Source of the DNA: Gnetum montanum
Lineage: Eukaryota; Streptophyta; Gnetopsida; Gnetales; Gnetaceae
Assembly: GCA_015680685.1 (NCBI GenBank)
Contig: MNCI01003588.1
Coordinates: forward strand, 128,448 to 192,447
Direction of reading: 5' to 3'
DNA length: 64,000 nucleotides
Shown here: piece after piece, positions 1-12,519 of the stretch
Layout: every line of letters begins with the position of its first letter
Position numbering within the stretch: the stretch's first letter is position 1
Position numbers and translations under genes: made by a program
The notes under the pieces: generated by a model
Told to the model about the DNA's origin: nothing
The model's input: the letters and a program-made list of their open reading frames with translations, nothing else
Databases searched by the model: none

Positions 1-294
1 CTATTTTGCTTAGGTACATCAATGTTTGAACAAAGATCTGTACACACTCAAACTCTTATTGTGGGCACTTAGAAAATATTCTAACTCTAGAGAAAACAAA
101 TTGTAAGAGGTTCCCTATGCTATGACAAAAACTAATATCCAAATCATGAGCCTAAGCGCTATATTTATAGGTTGGCATATACCCTGTGATATTAGATATT
201 TGACATCGCATTCTAGGCTCCAACATTAGGTATTCGATATCAAGGCTCTTATATCAAATATCTAATATCAGAGCCATTCAATGATGACTCATCA
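1..294 (-). repeat. AL1 3' LTR, partial
   Basis: Matches 9217-9510 nearly base for base and ends ACTCATCA at 294. It holds a minus-strand TATA box (TATAAATA, 162-169). Next to it at 295-300 is a short pyrimidine run, TACCCC, which on the minus strand is the G-rich polypurine tract before the 3' LTR; the same tract borders the AL2 LTR at 61185. Confidence 0.85.
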
Positions 295-2300
295 TACCCC
301 CATGATTGAATGAAAACTTGTCCTTTAGTGAAGAAGAGAAGAAACAAGTTCTTTACAAAATATTGGGAGGGTATGAAATTATTGACTGACATACAAATTA
401 ACTTAGGTGGAACAATAGACTTTGAGTGCCCAAGTGTATAGATTTACAATCTTTTACAAAATTGGATGTTCATGATAAGAGAAGTGAACACCTTGGATAA
501 AACTAACATCCAATGCCTCTTGACAGTTAAAGAGCAAGAGAGAAGATCCAACAATCATGAATGGTTTGCATTGTGTGGTACTACTGCATCATCCTTGGTG
601 AAGATAGTCTTTCTTCTTGTTCATGCTTTCCACTGCAATCACAAAAAAATCACAAATTAGTATGCAATGTGTAACACATAGCTGGTAAGTACCTTGTCTT
701 ATTAGTGGTTACACTCGACTATGTTGTGATTGAGGTAGATTGATTCCTTTAGGAGTGTTAGCAGGAAGACTAACAAATAGGGTAAGATAGATAAGTGGTC
801 CATTAAATTTGAAAAAGTTCAAATATGATGAAATGCTTGAAGAGGGTGTATGAATTCACAATGATAAAAAGGAAAGTTCACTAAAGAATGTTGTGAAGAT
901 GTGCACAATTAGATGCTATTAATGAGGTAAACAAAAGGATTTGATTGTAAGAATGCCTAAGGATAAAGAACATAACTAACCCAACTAAAAGATATGCAAG
1001 TGGGTCCTCCCCAAAGTAGGCATAGGCCTTTTATTACCCTTGCATAAATTTAAACTGAGGATTTTGTGGGTTCCATGGATGATTAATGGTTATGAAAGGT
1101 TAAGTACAAAAACTTGGAAGAAACTACCTAATAATTTTGACACATCAAACCAGGACATTGAACAAAAACATGAAACTAGCAGTGAGGTGAGACATGGAAA
1201 GCATAGATGGATGAGAGAGAGAGTGGAATAGAGTTCCTGATTAAGGTCACATGAAGTTCCTTGTGAATTTTATGGTTAAATGACTTGATAAGATCTATCC
1301 TTAGTCTAGACAGAAACCAACCACATTCATTGACTTCGCATTATCATTCTAAGACCACTCCACCCCCTTGAGATGTAAGAGTGTTCCCACAGAACAACCA
1401 TCATTCCTTATTAGAGAAGAAAAGAGAAGTAGGAAGTGAGGAAGGACCTTATTTAGAGGGGACCATTAGGCATGGGTAACATGTCTTTCTAGTCCCATAA
1501 CTAGTGCTTGTAGTCCATTTATTTGTTTAAAGGATATGCTTTGAATTCCCATTGGGTTTTTTTTTGAAATGGAAATCACACCATGCAAAGACTTATTCAT
1601 TTATTATGTCTAAGGGGTGTGCTTTGAATTTCCATTATTATTTTTTAAATGGGAGCCACACCATGAAAAGACCTATTCAACTTCCTTTGATTGGTCAACA
1701 CAGAACGATAAGAAATTCATGAAAGCATACATGCACCCAAGTAAGTAGAAAAGCATAAAGAATATGAATCCCTTTGAAGTCACACCCTATTCAAACCTTT
1801 GAATCCTTTCCAATTCTGAAAAATATCAAATTCACAAATTCATTATAGTTTTATTAATGAAAAAGGGGCTACACATTTCCAGAACAAGAAAAACCATAGA
1901 GTTTGTGGATGGGTGGATGTTATGGACTCACTACCCATTACATGAAAGGAAACCATGTCCTTGTTATTAGTAATAAAATTCAAAGCTAGAATCTAGATAC
2001 CAACAATCAAATAACAAAATAGTACATACCACCATCAAGCAAAAAATTATCACTATGCCTAGCACTTTTTAACAAAAAGTTAGAAAATCATACTAGAATA
2101 ACAGAAAATATAAAAGAAAATGTAAAATATTCAAAAAATAACAAATGTACTAATGATGTTGTAAGAAAAATTAGGGAAGATTAATACCATGAAAATAAGA
2201 AGATGTAAAATATAGAATGTGTAAAACAAAAAGTTGTAAAAAAAAATTGTGTAAAACAAAAATAGTAAAAAATTGAGGAGCCACTTATATAGTTAACATG
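295..2300 (-). other. AL1 3' non-coding region
   Basis: Lies between integrase and the 3' LTR. It shares blocks with 61185-63180 (AL2) and, in reverse, with 10400-11900 (AL0), for example the TCCTCCCCAAAG stretch at 996-1008. Athila relatives may carry an env-like frame here, but I find no convincing reading frame in any of the three copies; short open stretches are not conserved between them. Confidence 0.6.
2095..2285. repeat. A-rich minisatellite in AL1, degenerate
   Basis: Irregular copies of a GTAAAACAAAAA-like unit (clearest at 2215-2270). The cleaner version is at 62985-63165 in AL2, and a T-rich counterpart lies at about 10400-10600 in AL0, so the array belongs to the family's 3' region. 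Confidence 0.6.
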
Positions 2301-2329
2301 GATGGCCATCTCCCCCATGACTGAGTTAA

Positions 2330-3500
2330 AAGGAGGAGATTAAAAATATTGATCCTAATTGTCCATTCAATGAGGCATTTGTTGTATTTGCTGGCATATT
2401 CTCATGGAAAGATTTGACTTATTGTATGTTGACCAATTGTTTCTTGTCTAAGCTCTTAGGTTTGTACATGGCCCTAGAAGGAAATTTTTTATAAATTATA
2501 TAAGGTCCTTTCCACAATGTCTAAAACTTAGTTCATTGAGATACATGTGTGAGATTCCAGTAGAGGACCTTATCTCCTAGTTGAAATTTGACTTTCCTAA
2601 TTTTAAGGTCATGACATTTTTGTTGTAGGCCTTGTGTAACTCATTAGATGATAAGGCTATCAATTGATTTTCATCTAGCAAGTTGAGATTCATCAATCTT
2701 TCTTTTTATGCTAGACTTAAGTAAAGGTCAAGGTCACAAGCTGTTGAAAGTGTACGAAGCTCAGCTTGAATAGGGAGTGTTGGTAATTTTTTGTACATAA
2801 GCTTATAGGGAGAGTAGCCTATAGAAAGTTTCCATGTTGAGCAAGAAGTCCAAAGGGCATCGTTAAGTTTTGTTCTCCAGTCTTTCCTATATTTGTTAAT
2901 AGTTCTTATTAGAATCCTTGTGATTTTCCTATTGGTAACCTTAGTTTGACCATTGGCTTGGGGGTGGTAGGGTGTTATGAATTTATGTTCAACCCCCAAG
3001 CATTGCATTAGCTTTTAAAAGGTAATGCCTATAAAGTGAGTTCCATTATCAGAAATTAATGCATGTGGCACACCAAACCTATTTACAACATTTTGTTGTA
3101 CAAACTGAGTAGTAGTAGAAGATGTATAGTTGATGATGGCTACTGCTTTTACCTATTTCGTATAATAATCAACAACGACTATGATGTATACCTTTCTATT
3201 TAACATGGACGTGATGGAACCTATGAAGTCAATGCCCTAGATGTCGAAGGGTTCTAGTGGTTGAATCCATTATTGAGGTTCCTTCAATCAAGCATTCATT
3301 TTACCATCTTGTTGGCATTGTTCACATGAATGGACATATTGATGAGCATCCTTGAAAATTGTTGGCCAATAGTACCTTTCCATCAAGATCTTAATGGCTA
3401 TGCATCTCCTAGCATAGTGGCCTTCGCAAGGACCTTCATGAGAACACGCAGTTATTAGCATCAGGGACACACCAATGAACTAGGCCATCGGTGCAGACCT
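2330..3500 (-). pseudogene. AL1 integrase, decayed
   Basis: Integrase joins element cDNA to chromosomal DNA. The zinc-binding part is at about 3290-3470, with spaced Cys residues (CEQCQQDGK). The C-terminal part of the catalytic core is at 2706-3008, with PYHPQANGQTKVTNR, where the usual glutamate of the DDE triad is replaced by K or T in this copy, then a stretch typical of the core end (RKDWRTKLNDALW). Stops and frameshifts separate the pieces and the C-terminal domain dissolves by about 2330. The similarity is closest to Athila-type integrases as I know them; no search was possible. Confidence 0.75.
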
Positions 3501-3639
3501 TGTAGAGGTGTCCATTGATCTCCATGAAGTGTTTTACTTGGTCAATAAATTTTTGTTTCTTCTAGTGGTCCAACCCTTGTGGCATCTCTTGGGTGAGAAG
3601 ATAGGTGAGAATGCCATCACACCATTTAGGCTTATTGGA

Positions 3640-5060
3640 CAATTATTTAGTTATAGCCCTAGCAAAGAGGAGTTTGTTAGGAAACATATAAGATAGTGAG
3701 ATTTCTTCCTCTTTGTTGTTCCATCGTAACCGAGATAAGTGATTAGTGATCACATTCTCAATGCCCTTTTGATCTACCATTGTGAGATCAAATTTTTGTA
3801 AGATCACTAGCCACCATATGACACAGGGGCTCATCGTTGGCTTATTTATCAGGAAGCAGATGGCACTCTGGTTTATGTGCATAAAAAATTTGTATCCAAG
3901 CACATAATGCCTAAAATTTTCTAGAGAAAACACCACTACCATCAATTCTTTTTTTGTAGTTATGTAGTTTAATTGTGCACCCATAATGCTTTGGCTTGGA
4001 CAGTGTATGTAGTATGGACATTTCTTGTCATCCATTTGTATAAGCATAGCTCCCAAGGCATAATTTAATGCATCCTTCATAACATGAAATGATTTGGACT
4101 AGTTAGGTGCTTGTAGGATTGGATTTTCTATAAGTTTTTCTTTTAGCTATTGGAATGCTTATTCACATTCCATGGTATAGAAAAATGAAGCATCTTTCTT
4201 TGTCAGCTCTACCAATAGTTTTGCAATCTTAGAGAAATTCTCTTTGAATCATCGGTAGTAGCCAGTATGTCCAAGGAATGATCGAACATCTTTGACGATT
4301 TCTGGTTGGTGGGTTATTCCTTGGATGACCCTTATTTTTTTTGGGATCAACCTCACTTCTTGCTTGTGATATCCTGTGCCCCAATATAATGCCTTCCTAG
4401 ACCATCAAATGATTCTTTTGCTAATTAATTCACAAGTTGGTTTCAACACATCATTTTAGCACTTACTCAAGGTGGTTTAGGGCTTGCTCAAATGTAGCTC
4501 GATAAGTGAAGAAGTCATCCATGAAGACTTCCACATCACTATTGATTTGTTGTTAAAAAATGCTAAGGACCAAGCATTGGAATGGAGTAGGGGCATTGCA
4601 TAGACCAAATGGCATCTTACGATATGTAAAAGTCCCCTAGGGACTTGTGATTGTTGTCTTGGCCAGGTCCTCTGATGCAATTTAAATTTAGTTATAGCCA
4701 CTATAACCATATAGCAAATTGTAGTAGAAATGCCTAGATATTGTGTCTAACACTTGATCAACAAACAACAATAGAAAATGATCCTTGAATGTTGCCATAT
4801 TCAGTAGCCAAAAATCGATGTAGACCTGCAACTTACCACATTTCTTTGGTACAATTATGAGAATGGGATAAATGAACCCTACCTTGAGAATTTATTTGAT
4901 TTTCTCTTTGAAGATTTGCTTTAGTTTGGGGTTCAATCATCTCTGTGGCTACCTCTTTGGCTTCATGGCTAGATTAGTGTAGATGCAATGCTGACATATC
5001 CTAGGATCAATGCCTGTGAGTTCAAGATATGACCAAGAAAAAGTTATTGACCATTTTTAA
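3640..5060 (-). pseudogene. AL1 reverse transcriptase and RNase H, decayed
   Basis: Minus-strand reading starts with the pre-RT linker (GIDPRICQH) near 5010, then RT fragments such as IIVPKKCGKLQVYIDF and YGYSGYN, then a good RNase H stretch at 3643-4080 (ALGAMLIQMDD, LNYITTKKELMVVVFSLENF, ENVITNHLSRL). The order fits gypsy pol. Many in-frame stops, mostly TAG and TGA, and several frameshifts are present. The linker and RNase H wording points to the Athila lineage. Confidence 0.75.
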
Positions 5061-5399
5061 ACTACATTCAATAACATATTTTTTTGTTATATAGCAATAT
5101 TTTCATTGATTATGATAGGCTTCCCATTTTTTAAGAACACATATTCCATACTAGCTAGTGGCATTTTTAGTTCAAGGGGCTCTTGCTTGAAATTTTCAGG
5201 AATTTCCAACTCTTCCTAGTAGGTATCATCATTTGCATCATCAGAGATTTGGTGATGAACTTACTCTAGTTCATCCATGCCTGTGACATATGTGCATGTC
5301 AGGATCTCAATTGGTTCCATGCAAAGTGTGTTGCTCTCAAAATCAATGGTCAACCATTGGGTGCCCTCCTATTTTATGGATACTATGTATAGACACCTT

Positions 5400-5890
5400 T
5401 GAATTTTTACCTCTAATGCATAATGCTTGCATACAGAGATAAGTGCTTATTTCAATGCCCAAAGTTTCTATACACAATTGCACCATGTATCATTATACAC
5501 AATGCATGGAACTCACTTCTTCTTGATCTTTCCGAATGCATTTTCTTTGGATATTTCTAGGGAAAGATCTCTAATGCCCATCCTTGCATCAATGGTGCTT
5601 AGCCATGCCCTTCCCATGATGATTGGTAAGTCCCCTTTTCAGTTCTCAACTTGGATCACTAGGAAATCAACAGGATAAGACCACCCATAGACAGTGGTCA
5701 CAATGTCTTCTACCAATCCTAATGGAATAGTGATGGATTGGTTTGCTAATTCTAATTTGATATTGCTTTTCTTTAAAGAAGGTAGGTTTCATGCGGTATA
5801 CATCTCATGAGAGATCAGGTTGACACTGGAATTGGAATTGAGAAGAGCTTTGCATGGTCCATTCCTAGTAATCTACAAATAAATGAGAGG
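5400..5890 (-). pseudogene. AL1 aspartic protease, decayed
   Basis: Retroviral-type aspartic protease that would mature Gag-Pol. The catalytic DSG of the family (seen intact in AL2 at 63874-63882) reads NSN here, followed by SSVNLISHEMY. Downstream are GWSYPVDFLVIQ, the flap-side stretch LPIIMGRAWLSTIDAR and DLSLEIS. Alignment with the AL2 copy is clear throughout. Loss of the aspartate and several stops make it inactive. Confidence 0.75.
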
Positions 5891-6189
5891 ACTTCCATGA
5901 TTAGCTAATTTCTTAAGAATGTTTCCAACATGGATTCAATCAGATATAGCATGAGTAAGCATCATAGAGTGGATCCTAGGGGATGTTTGGTTTGAAGGGT
6001 ACTCAAAGGAAACTGATACATAGAGAGATGAAGGAACAAGGTTGTCAATCACAGGTGTAATTAAGGGCTTAGGTGGACTATGTGGTTAGAAAAAAGGTCT
6101 TTCTTTGATCGAGTAATCAAACTACTTGATTGATGAATCAATTGTAGATTAATGACCTTGGTAGTGTTGCATTGTTGTAGTTAAGCTAG

Positions 6190-8493
6190 TAGTTCACCCT
6201 GCATAGGTGGAGCAGGTGGTAGTTGTGCAACTAGAGGAGGAAGATGTGCATGAGCAGGAGGAGGATAAGGGTAAGAGGTGGTATCCCTTGTTGTATGTGG
6301 AGAATGAGTTCAATAATAATTGTAAGGGTGGTAGTGAGATTGGAAAGTAGAAATGTGATTAGAGGAGTCATGTGGAGATAAGAGTTGTTGAACATACTAC
6401 CCATATGGATTAGGTTGTCTGTAAGGGTATTGCTTCCTTGGTAGTGCCAATGGCCATGACCGTGGTTGCTGCTATTTTTGATATTCCTCATATGGTTGTG
6501 GTGGAGTTCTACTTGGATAATATTTTTGTTGCTGGTGGAACTACCTAGAATTACCTTGAGGATAAGGTAATTCTCTAGATGTTTACCTTTGTGTTAGTCA
6601 TGGATTCAACACATACATCCTAGACTCCTGTAAGTGTGACACTATGGGGAAACATCCCTTAGGATGTTCATACTAGTAGATGTCGCATCCATCATCATCA
6701 TTTGATTCACTTTCTATAAATTCTTCTATTACAGAAATATTTCCCTTACCTTTTTGATAGGTATGTTCAACTTCCTTGTGCCTCCTACACTCATGAACAC
6801 TACCTCATTCTTTGAACTCTTTAGCAATTTTTAGGATAGATTGAAATATGCTATTCATGGAGTTCCATAACTAATCAACCTTGGTCATAATTTTGGATTG
6901 AAATTTTTGGAGTGGCAAGGCTTTCTTATTTGTCACCTCATCAAGTGTTGATTTTTCCTCAATATCACAAAACTGAACCTCCCTCTTTCAGATGGAAGGA
7001 TCATGACTATACTCTTCTACACTTTTTCATTTTCTTAATTCATCTTCCTCTTTAGCTACTTGTTCAATCAATCTTTGGATATGATGAACACTTAATTTTG
7101 ATGGTCATCCTTGGGCATAGACTTTAAGGGTTCTCCTTGTTTCAAACTGAAGCTCATTTACAATGTGGCAAAGTTGATTCAGTTGAGAATAACCATGGCT
7201 AGGACACCTATGCATTAAGGAATAGTATCGACTGATGGAAGCATCCAAGGATTTGTGTTTTCCTTGTTTCCATCCTTGGATCTACCTTCTTAAGTTTGAC
7301 ACTTTGAAGTATGTTTGATATGTGTCATTGAATAATTCAAGCATTATAATACATCATCTAAGAGATTTTGGTTCTAAGGACTGATACCAATTCTTTGCTT
7401 CTTTGATGAGTGTCCATGGGAACAACTTAAGCTTTTGCTATTCATTTTCTATGTTCTACAAGGCACATGCATTTTGAAAAGCTTGAAGATGATTTTGTGG
7501 ATTTGAGTTATATCCCCCTTCAAATTAGGGGATATTGTTCATGTTTAGCCTTTTGATCTAAGTATCCTTCACATGCCTTATTAGGATTTGTACTACCTTT
7601 GTAATTTTTAGCATACTTTGGATAGCCAGTAAAGGCTCATTGAGGCCTTGCTTTTAGTGCCTACGATGCCTTCTACTACCCATTTGTTCATGGTGTTGCA
7701 TCTCTCTTGAATGCTCATGCCCTTAGTCTTGCCTTGCCTAACAATCCCTTCAATCATTTTGGTCCCATTGGTCACCTTCATCACAGTCATGCCCCCTATG
7801 GTTGTGATTAGAGCTAGAAGAAGAAGAGGGTGATGACAAAGGCAAAGGGGAAGAAAAACTAGCACCATCATGGTACCTACTACCACCTCTTCAATGATTG
7901 TGACCATGATCATGATTTTGTTTCTTGTCCACATCCTTACCTTGACTTGCCTCTTTGAATCCTTTTTTGTCATTGGATCCATTCTTACCAGAACTAGGAT
8001 TGTTAATTGTGGACTACAAGTTCTAGTTTTGACCTCCTTCACCGAAGTTAAAGAGAGAAATTTCACTAAATGGAAAATCCCTAAAGAAGGGCTCTCCACC
8101 ATAATTTTGATACAACAAGAGTGAGGAATCATTAAATCCTTTTCCCTTTGTAGATTCATAATGTTTTTCTAACTAGTGATCCATAAGATGTTGTGCCTTA
8201 GTGGAATGATAATCCCTAGCATCTCTATCCTGCACCATGTACTTAGCATGAAGTGCTTGAAGACCCCTTTATATAAGCATTTGTTGGAGCATTGTAGAAA
8301 CGGAATGATCAGGTGGCAACATAATGTTGTACTCCATGTCACGCCACTGCAGCTATTCATCCTAATGTAGGATGAAGGTAAAATTTGGTACATACTCATC
8401 AAGATGGGCATATACCACTCGATATTGTTGAGGCACTGGTGGATGTACTTCATTAGACTTGGGTGGAGAATTTCTCCTATGAGAAGAAGACAT
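6190..8493 (-). pseudogene. AL1 gag, decayed
   Basis: The frame opens with ATG at 8493 (MSSSHRRNSPPK) about 140 bp inside the primer site. A Ser/Gly/His-rich stretch follows, and around 7330-7530 there is a retrotrans-gag type core (KLFPWTLIKEAKNWYQSL), the capsid-like part that packs element RNA. The C-terminal part is Pro/Gln/Tyr rich. At least fifteen stops interrupt it. Assignment rests on position and on the LFP...A..WY pattern. Confidence 0.65.
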
Positions 8494-8631
8494 TTTATGT
8501 TAGAGGATAAAAATGTAGTATGATTTTAGAAATTGTTGTAGTTATTTTTGAAACATGATATAACTTTAAGGTTTGTTCCAATGATTTGAATAATTTTCAC
8601 TAACTCTAGATAGTACATGAAACAACCAAAA

Positions 8632-8651
8632 GGTCCCAAGCAATAACACCA
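8632..8651 (-). other. AL1 primer binding site
   Basis: Minus-strand TGGTGTTATTGCTTGGGACC lies one base inside the 5' LTR. The TGG start is complementary to a tRNA CCA end. I cannot name the tRNA. Confidence 0.65.
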
Positions 8652-8652
8652 A

Positions 8653-9510
8653 TGATGAGTAGCAAGGTACCCCTATGCCCAACCATATGAATCACTAAGG
8701 TGTTTACACATGATTTGGTCAAATTCTGTGGACCTATAGTTCTCTAGTGCACTAATTCTCTAGAAAGTGAAAGGGTTGTTGAGAATGTTCATTGTCTTCC
8801 CAACTACACTTGTGAAGCTCAAAGATATGGTTTAAGTGTAATTGAGGCACATGATTTTTATCATTTTTTATGTTTTATAAATTTAATTGTCTACAACAAG
8901 AATGAAGGGTAGAGTAATTTAAGATCTAGTTTATCTATTGCCTAAATAGCCTAACATGTATTTGTTTCCATTTTCCAGATACATCTTGAACATGTATAGC
9001 ATTGTTGGGCTACCAAACTTTAAGCATTTCTAGCTTTCCAAGTGCTACACATATGCTCGAGGTGGTCATGCTTCTATTAATTACTAACTAGAAAATAATT
9101 GCTTAATTAAAGTGCATTAAAGTGAAGTGCATGAGAATAAAGTGCATGAATATTAAATGCATCAAGGAAACATTAATCTATTCTTAGTGCTATAAGGATG
9201 ATCATAGGGTTCATTTTTATTGTCATCACACTGTTGTGCTTAGGTACATTAGTGTTTGAACAAAGATCCATACACACTTAGACTCCTATTTCGGGCACCT
9301 AGAAAATATTCTAACTCTAGAGAAAACGAACTGCAAGAGCTTTGCTTTTCTATGACAAAAATTGATATCCAAATTGTGATCCCAAGTGCTATATTTATAG
9401 GCCAACATATACCCTATGATATTGGATATTTGACATTGCATCCTATACTTCGACATTGGGTATTTGATGTTAAGGCTCCGATATTGGAGCCGGTCAATGA
9501 TGACTCATCA
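8653..9510 (-). repeat. AL1 5' LTR (858 bp)
   Basis: Bounded by TGATGAGT at 8653 and ACTCATCA at 9510. The right third matches 1-294 and the left part matches 22838-23100 (AL2). Minus-strand TATA box TATAAATA at 9392-9399. In this old copy the GATATC-type repeats of the upstream promoter part are degraded to ATATTGG/ATATTTG. Confidence 0.88.
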
Positions 9511-9980
9511 CTTAGGTTCTAGAGTAAATTTGATATATCAAGAAACATACAAGGTATGGAACCTACCACCCTTAAAGAAGTGTAACAGAGCTAGCAGATT
9601 AATTTGTCATTGTTCCTCTAGGACATATAGAAGATGTGGTGACCACCATCAATGGGTGGTCTTATCCAACAAATTTTTCAGTGATTAATGTGAATGATAA
9701 CAAGGAATTTCCTATCATAATGGGAAGAGCATGGCTTAGTACAATAGATGCTAAGTTAGGAATGAGAAGTTTATTCATGGAAATCTCCAAGGAAGATGAG
9801 CAAAAAGCCATACATATGCAAAGAATTCCATGCATTACTGATGATAATAAAGGGTGTAGTTATGGACAAAAAGCTCAAAGGATCAACATAATCCTTACAC
9901 TAGCCCACAACATATGGGGAAAACAAGTGTGTGTACATGAAGGAGCATGGGCCACTAAACCAAAAGACACCTAGTGGCCG
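9511..9980 (+). pseudogene. AL0 protease fragment
   Basis: Reads SRVNLIYQETYKVWNLPPLKK, a frameshift, then GWSYPTNFSVINV and FPIIMGRAWLSTIDAKLG, aligning with the AL2 protease. The catalytic DSG codons should lie immediately before 9511, so AL1 inserted at or beside the active-site motif. The frame then runs to 9974 with no recognised domain. Confidence 0.7.
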
Positions 9981-11930
9981 AAAACTAAGAACTTAAAATT
10001 GTCCAAAACATGCATGGAATCATTTGACTCACTTATTACTCCTATCCTGAGAAGTTGATTCCAACTGAGAACTCACAAATGAAAATATTAAACCATAATC
10101 ATACACCAACAGATAGAGGAAATAAGGACTTAGAATTTGAATTTAGGAATCAACAAGAAAGTATAGTTGGACCTTCTAAAATGGAAAGATCATCTAGTCC
10201 AACAAGTTATATGTCCTCAAATGATCAAATTTCAATTACCATCAAGATTACATGGGATGATAACCAAAAAACTAAGTCATGAAGGATGGTATGTGAGAAA
10301 CCTAGTGTATGATCTAAGGGATCTAGGGTCCATTATCCAAATACTTGTCCATGAGTTCAGTCATGGGAGAGATATCTTATCTTGATTTAGGAACTAATAA
10401 GTGTTTTTCAACTTTTTTATTTTCTAATTATTTTTTGTTTCTAATTTCTTGTTATACCTTTTCACATTTCTTACTAATTTTCACATTCTTTGATATCTTT
10501 TTGTTCTTTTATACTTTCTAATTTCTTAATATTTTAATATTCTTTGATATTTTTTCAAATTATTTCTCCATTTTTCCATTTTTTCTATGGATTGAATCAT
10601 TTTTCCTATACATATTTTTGTTAACTTTCCAATAAAACACACCAAATAAAGCAAGATGTAGTCCCAATAAGGCGAAGATTTCCTTATATTATCAATCATC
10701 AAGAGATTGATTACCTATACAATGAGACCACAACATCCATCCACCCATTCCAACAATAATAGGTTCTTACCATGGCCATAATGATATTCTCTGCACAATA
10801 AAAATAAGAATAAACTTGTGATCATTATGCTTGGATAGAAGAGTGAAGAACCAAGTGGGAATGACAAGGGTGTGACATCAAAGGAACTTGTGGATTCTCT
10901 TGGATTATTACGATGAGTTCTATCCTAATGCTAAGGATGTATTATGTCATTGTAGAACTAACAAAAAATGGGAGTAAGAATACAATAAGTGCTACCTTAC
11001 CATGTCATTGGAAAGACATGTTACCCATGCTTGAAGGTAGTCCTCTAGTAAGGTTGACACAGTTAAAATAAAAAATAAAAAAACCATGCACAAAATAAAT
11101 TTATGGGGGTCCCACTAGAAAGATAAATCACCCATTCTTGAAGATAGGTGACTTCTCAAGAATATTGAAAATAAAAAGTGTAATAAATAACTCCTCCCTT
11201 GAACAACACACAAAGTGGTAATACTCCTTATAATAAGGGTAGTCTTATGGTTGAAAATCCTAGATATGAAACAATGCAATGCCATTCAAAAGTGGTTTGG
11301 ACTTGATTTGTATCTTGAAAACAAGGGCTAATGATTACTTTAACCACAAATTACATAAAAGAATTTATTATGCCTATGGTAAGATACCTCACGTCCTAGT
11401 CTCAGGAACCCTTCTATAGTTCATCTCACCTCACTGTATATGTAATCATAACCTTGTGGTTTTGTATAATATAGTGATATTTTCCCAATCTAGTGATACT
11501 AATGTGTGTTTTTCTTGAAAAAATATGTCTTACATTCAACTTCTTAAGTGCCCAAGGACACTTTTAGGCATGGTTATACAAGGGTACTAAGGGCTAGAGC
11601 TTACTTTGGGGAGGATGCACTTGTATAACTTTTGTATTTCATATTGGACAAGCAATGCCACATCATCTTGTGCATTCCAAAACAATCAAGATTCAATAAA
11701 TACTTCCCATACCATCTAATAATCTATCCATACATCTAAAATTCTTAACCCATCTCCTATTTGTTTAATAAACTTATGTTGCTTGAGATTCATTCCTTAT
11801 GAAATTTAAATGCCAAATTCTTGAAAATTATGCATCATTAATGGCCCAAGACCCTTTGGACAAGCTTCACATCTTCCAAACATTCTATTTGACGCATTGT
11901 TTTGCTAGAAAATTTAATGGAAAATTTGAA
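9981..11930 (+). other. AL0 3' region, no gene seen
   Basis: Contains a T-rich run at about 10400-10600 (reverse of the A-rich minisatellite) and blocks matching the AL1 and AL2 3' regions, such as CTTTGGGGAGGA near 11605. No reading frame is conserved with the other copies. Confidence 0.5.
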
Positions 11931-12519
11931 AACTTTCATGATGACATCATAGCCCCTACGATGTCATGCATATAAAAATAATATATATACACATGGAAGT
12001 TAGTGAAAGTTTTCATTCCTCTCATTTGTAGCAAGAGAATTTCTTGCAATTTTTCCTCAAAGCTCTTACACACTAACTTCCTAAGGCCATAACTCCATCC
12101 CTGTAGCTCTGATTTCTAAAATTCTTGAACCTTTTTGATCCTTGATCGCTCAACTTAGTCATCGGTTGGAGGGGGGATGGTGGTACATTATGCTAACATT
12201 AGAAAATTTGAGCCAAATTATTTCTAATGCCCAAAAGATAGTATAAGGATCAGTATAAGGAAACAATAAAGATATCATTATGAATTGATTGAACTTAGGC
12301 CATTCTAATCATTTTGAGGCACCATAAGCAAAGAAATAATAACTATGAAAAGGCCATAGTGATTATGGATATAAAACCTAAGGGGTTTCATTTTTGAAAA
12401 TTTTCTAACTCTACAATCATAATAGAAGAGGACTTGATCTAACCAAGGGTATAAGAAAGGTAATGAACTATTAAGGACTAATTTAGACACTTTAATAATT
12501 TCAAACCCTTGTTGATTAC
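11931..12519 (+). promoter_or_regulatory. Promoter-like stretch, possible diverged LTR start
   Basis: TGATGACATCAT at 11939 resembles the AL LTR start (TGATGAGTCATCAT) and is followed by a TATA box (TATAAAAATA, 11971-11980). It lies where AL0's 3' LTR should begin, but the rest does not match the AL LTRs, so it may be another element's promoter. Confidence 0.35.

Larger units (their letters stand above)
1..9510 (-). mobile_element. AL1, Athila-like Ty3/gypsy element, left LTR cut by window edge
   Basis: On the minus strand the order is LTR, primer site, gag, protease, RT, RNase H, integrase, non-coding 3' region and a partial 3' LTR. The same terminal 300 bases occur at 1-294 and at 9217-9510. 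LTR ends are TGATGAGT and ACTCATCA, a perfect 8-bp inverted repeat. Wording of the RNase H (FRHYVLGYKFFMHINQ) and integrase (YYWPTIFKDAHQYVHSCEQC) resembles the plant Athila lineage. Every coding part carries many stops, so the copy is old and dead. It sits inside the protease of AL0; the 5 bp right of it are CTTAG, but the left target copy lies outside the window. Confidence 0.85.
9511..11930 (+). mobile_element. AL0, Athila-like element remnant lacking RT and integrase
   Basis: Plus-strand relative of AL1 and AL2. It begins abruptly inside the protease because AL1 is inserted there; the rest of AL0 lies left of the window. After protease come about 450 bp of unclear sequence and then directly the family 3' region (10400-11930, similar in reverse to 295-2300 and 61185-63180). 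There is no RT, RNase H or integrase between them, as in AL2. Confidence 0.65.

Noticed and set aside
295-2300. env-like gene in the Athila-like 3' region
   Set aside because: No frame is conserved among AL0, AL1 and AL2 and no signal peptide plus membrane anchor is visible.
7870-8124. Plus-strand open frame within AL1 gag
   Set aside because: Complement of the gag coding stretch with no conservation elsewhere.
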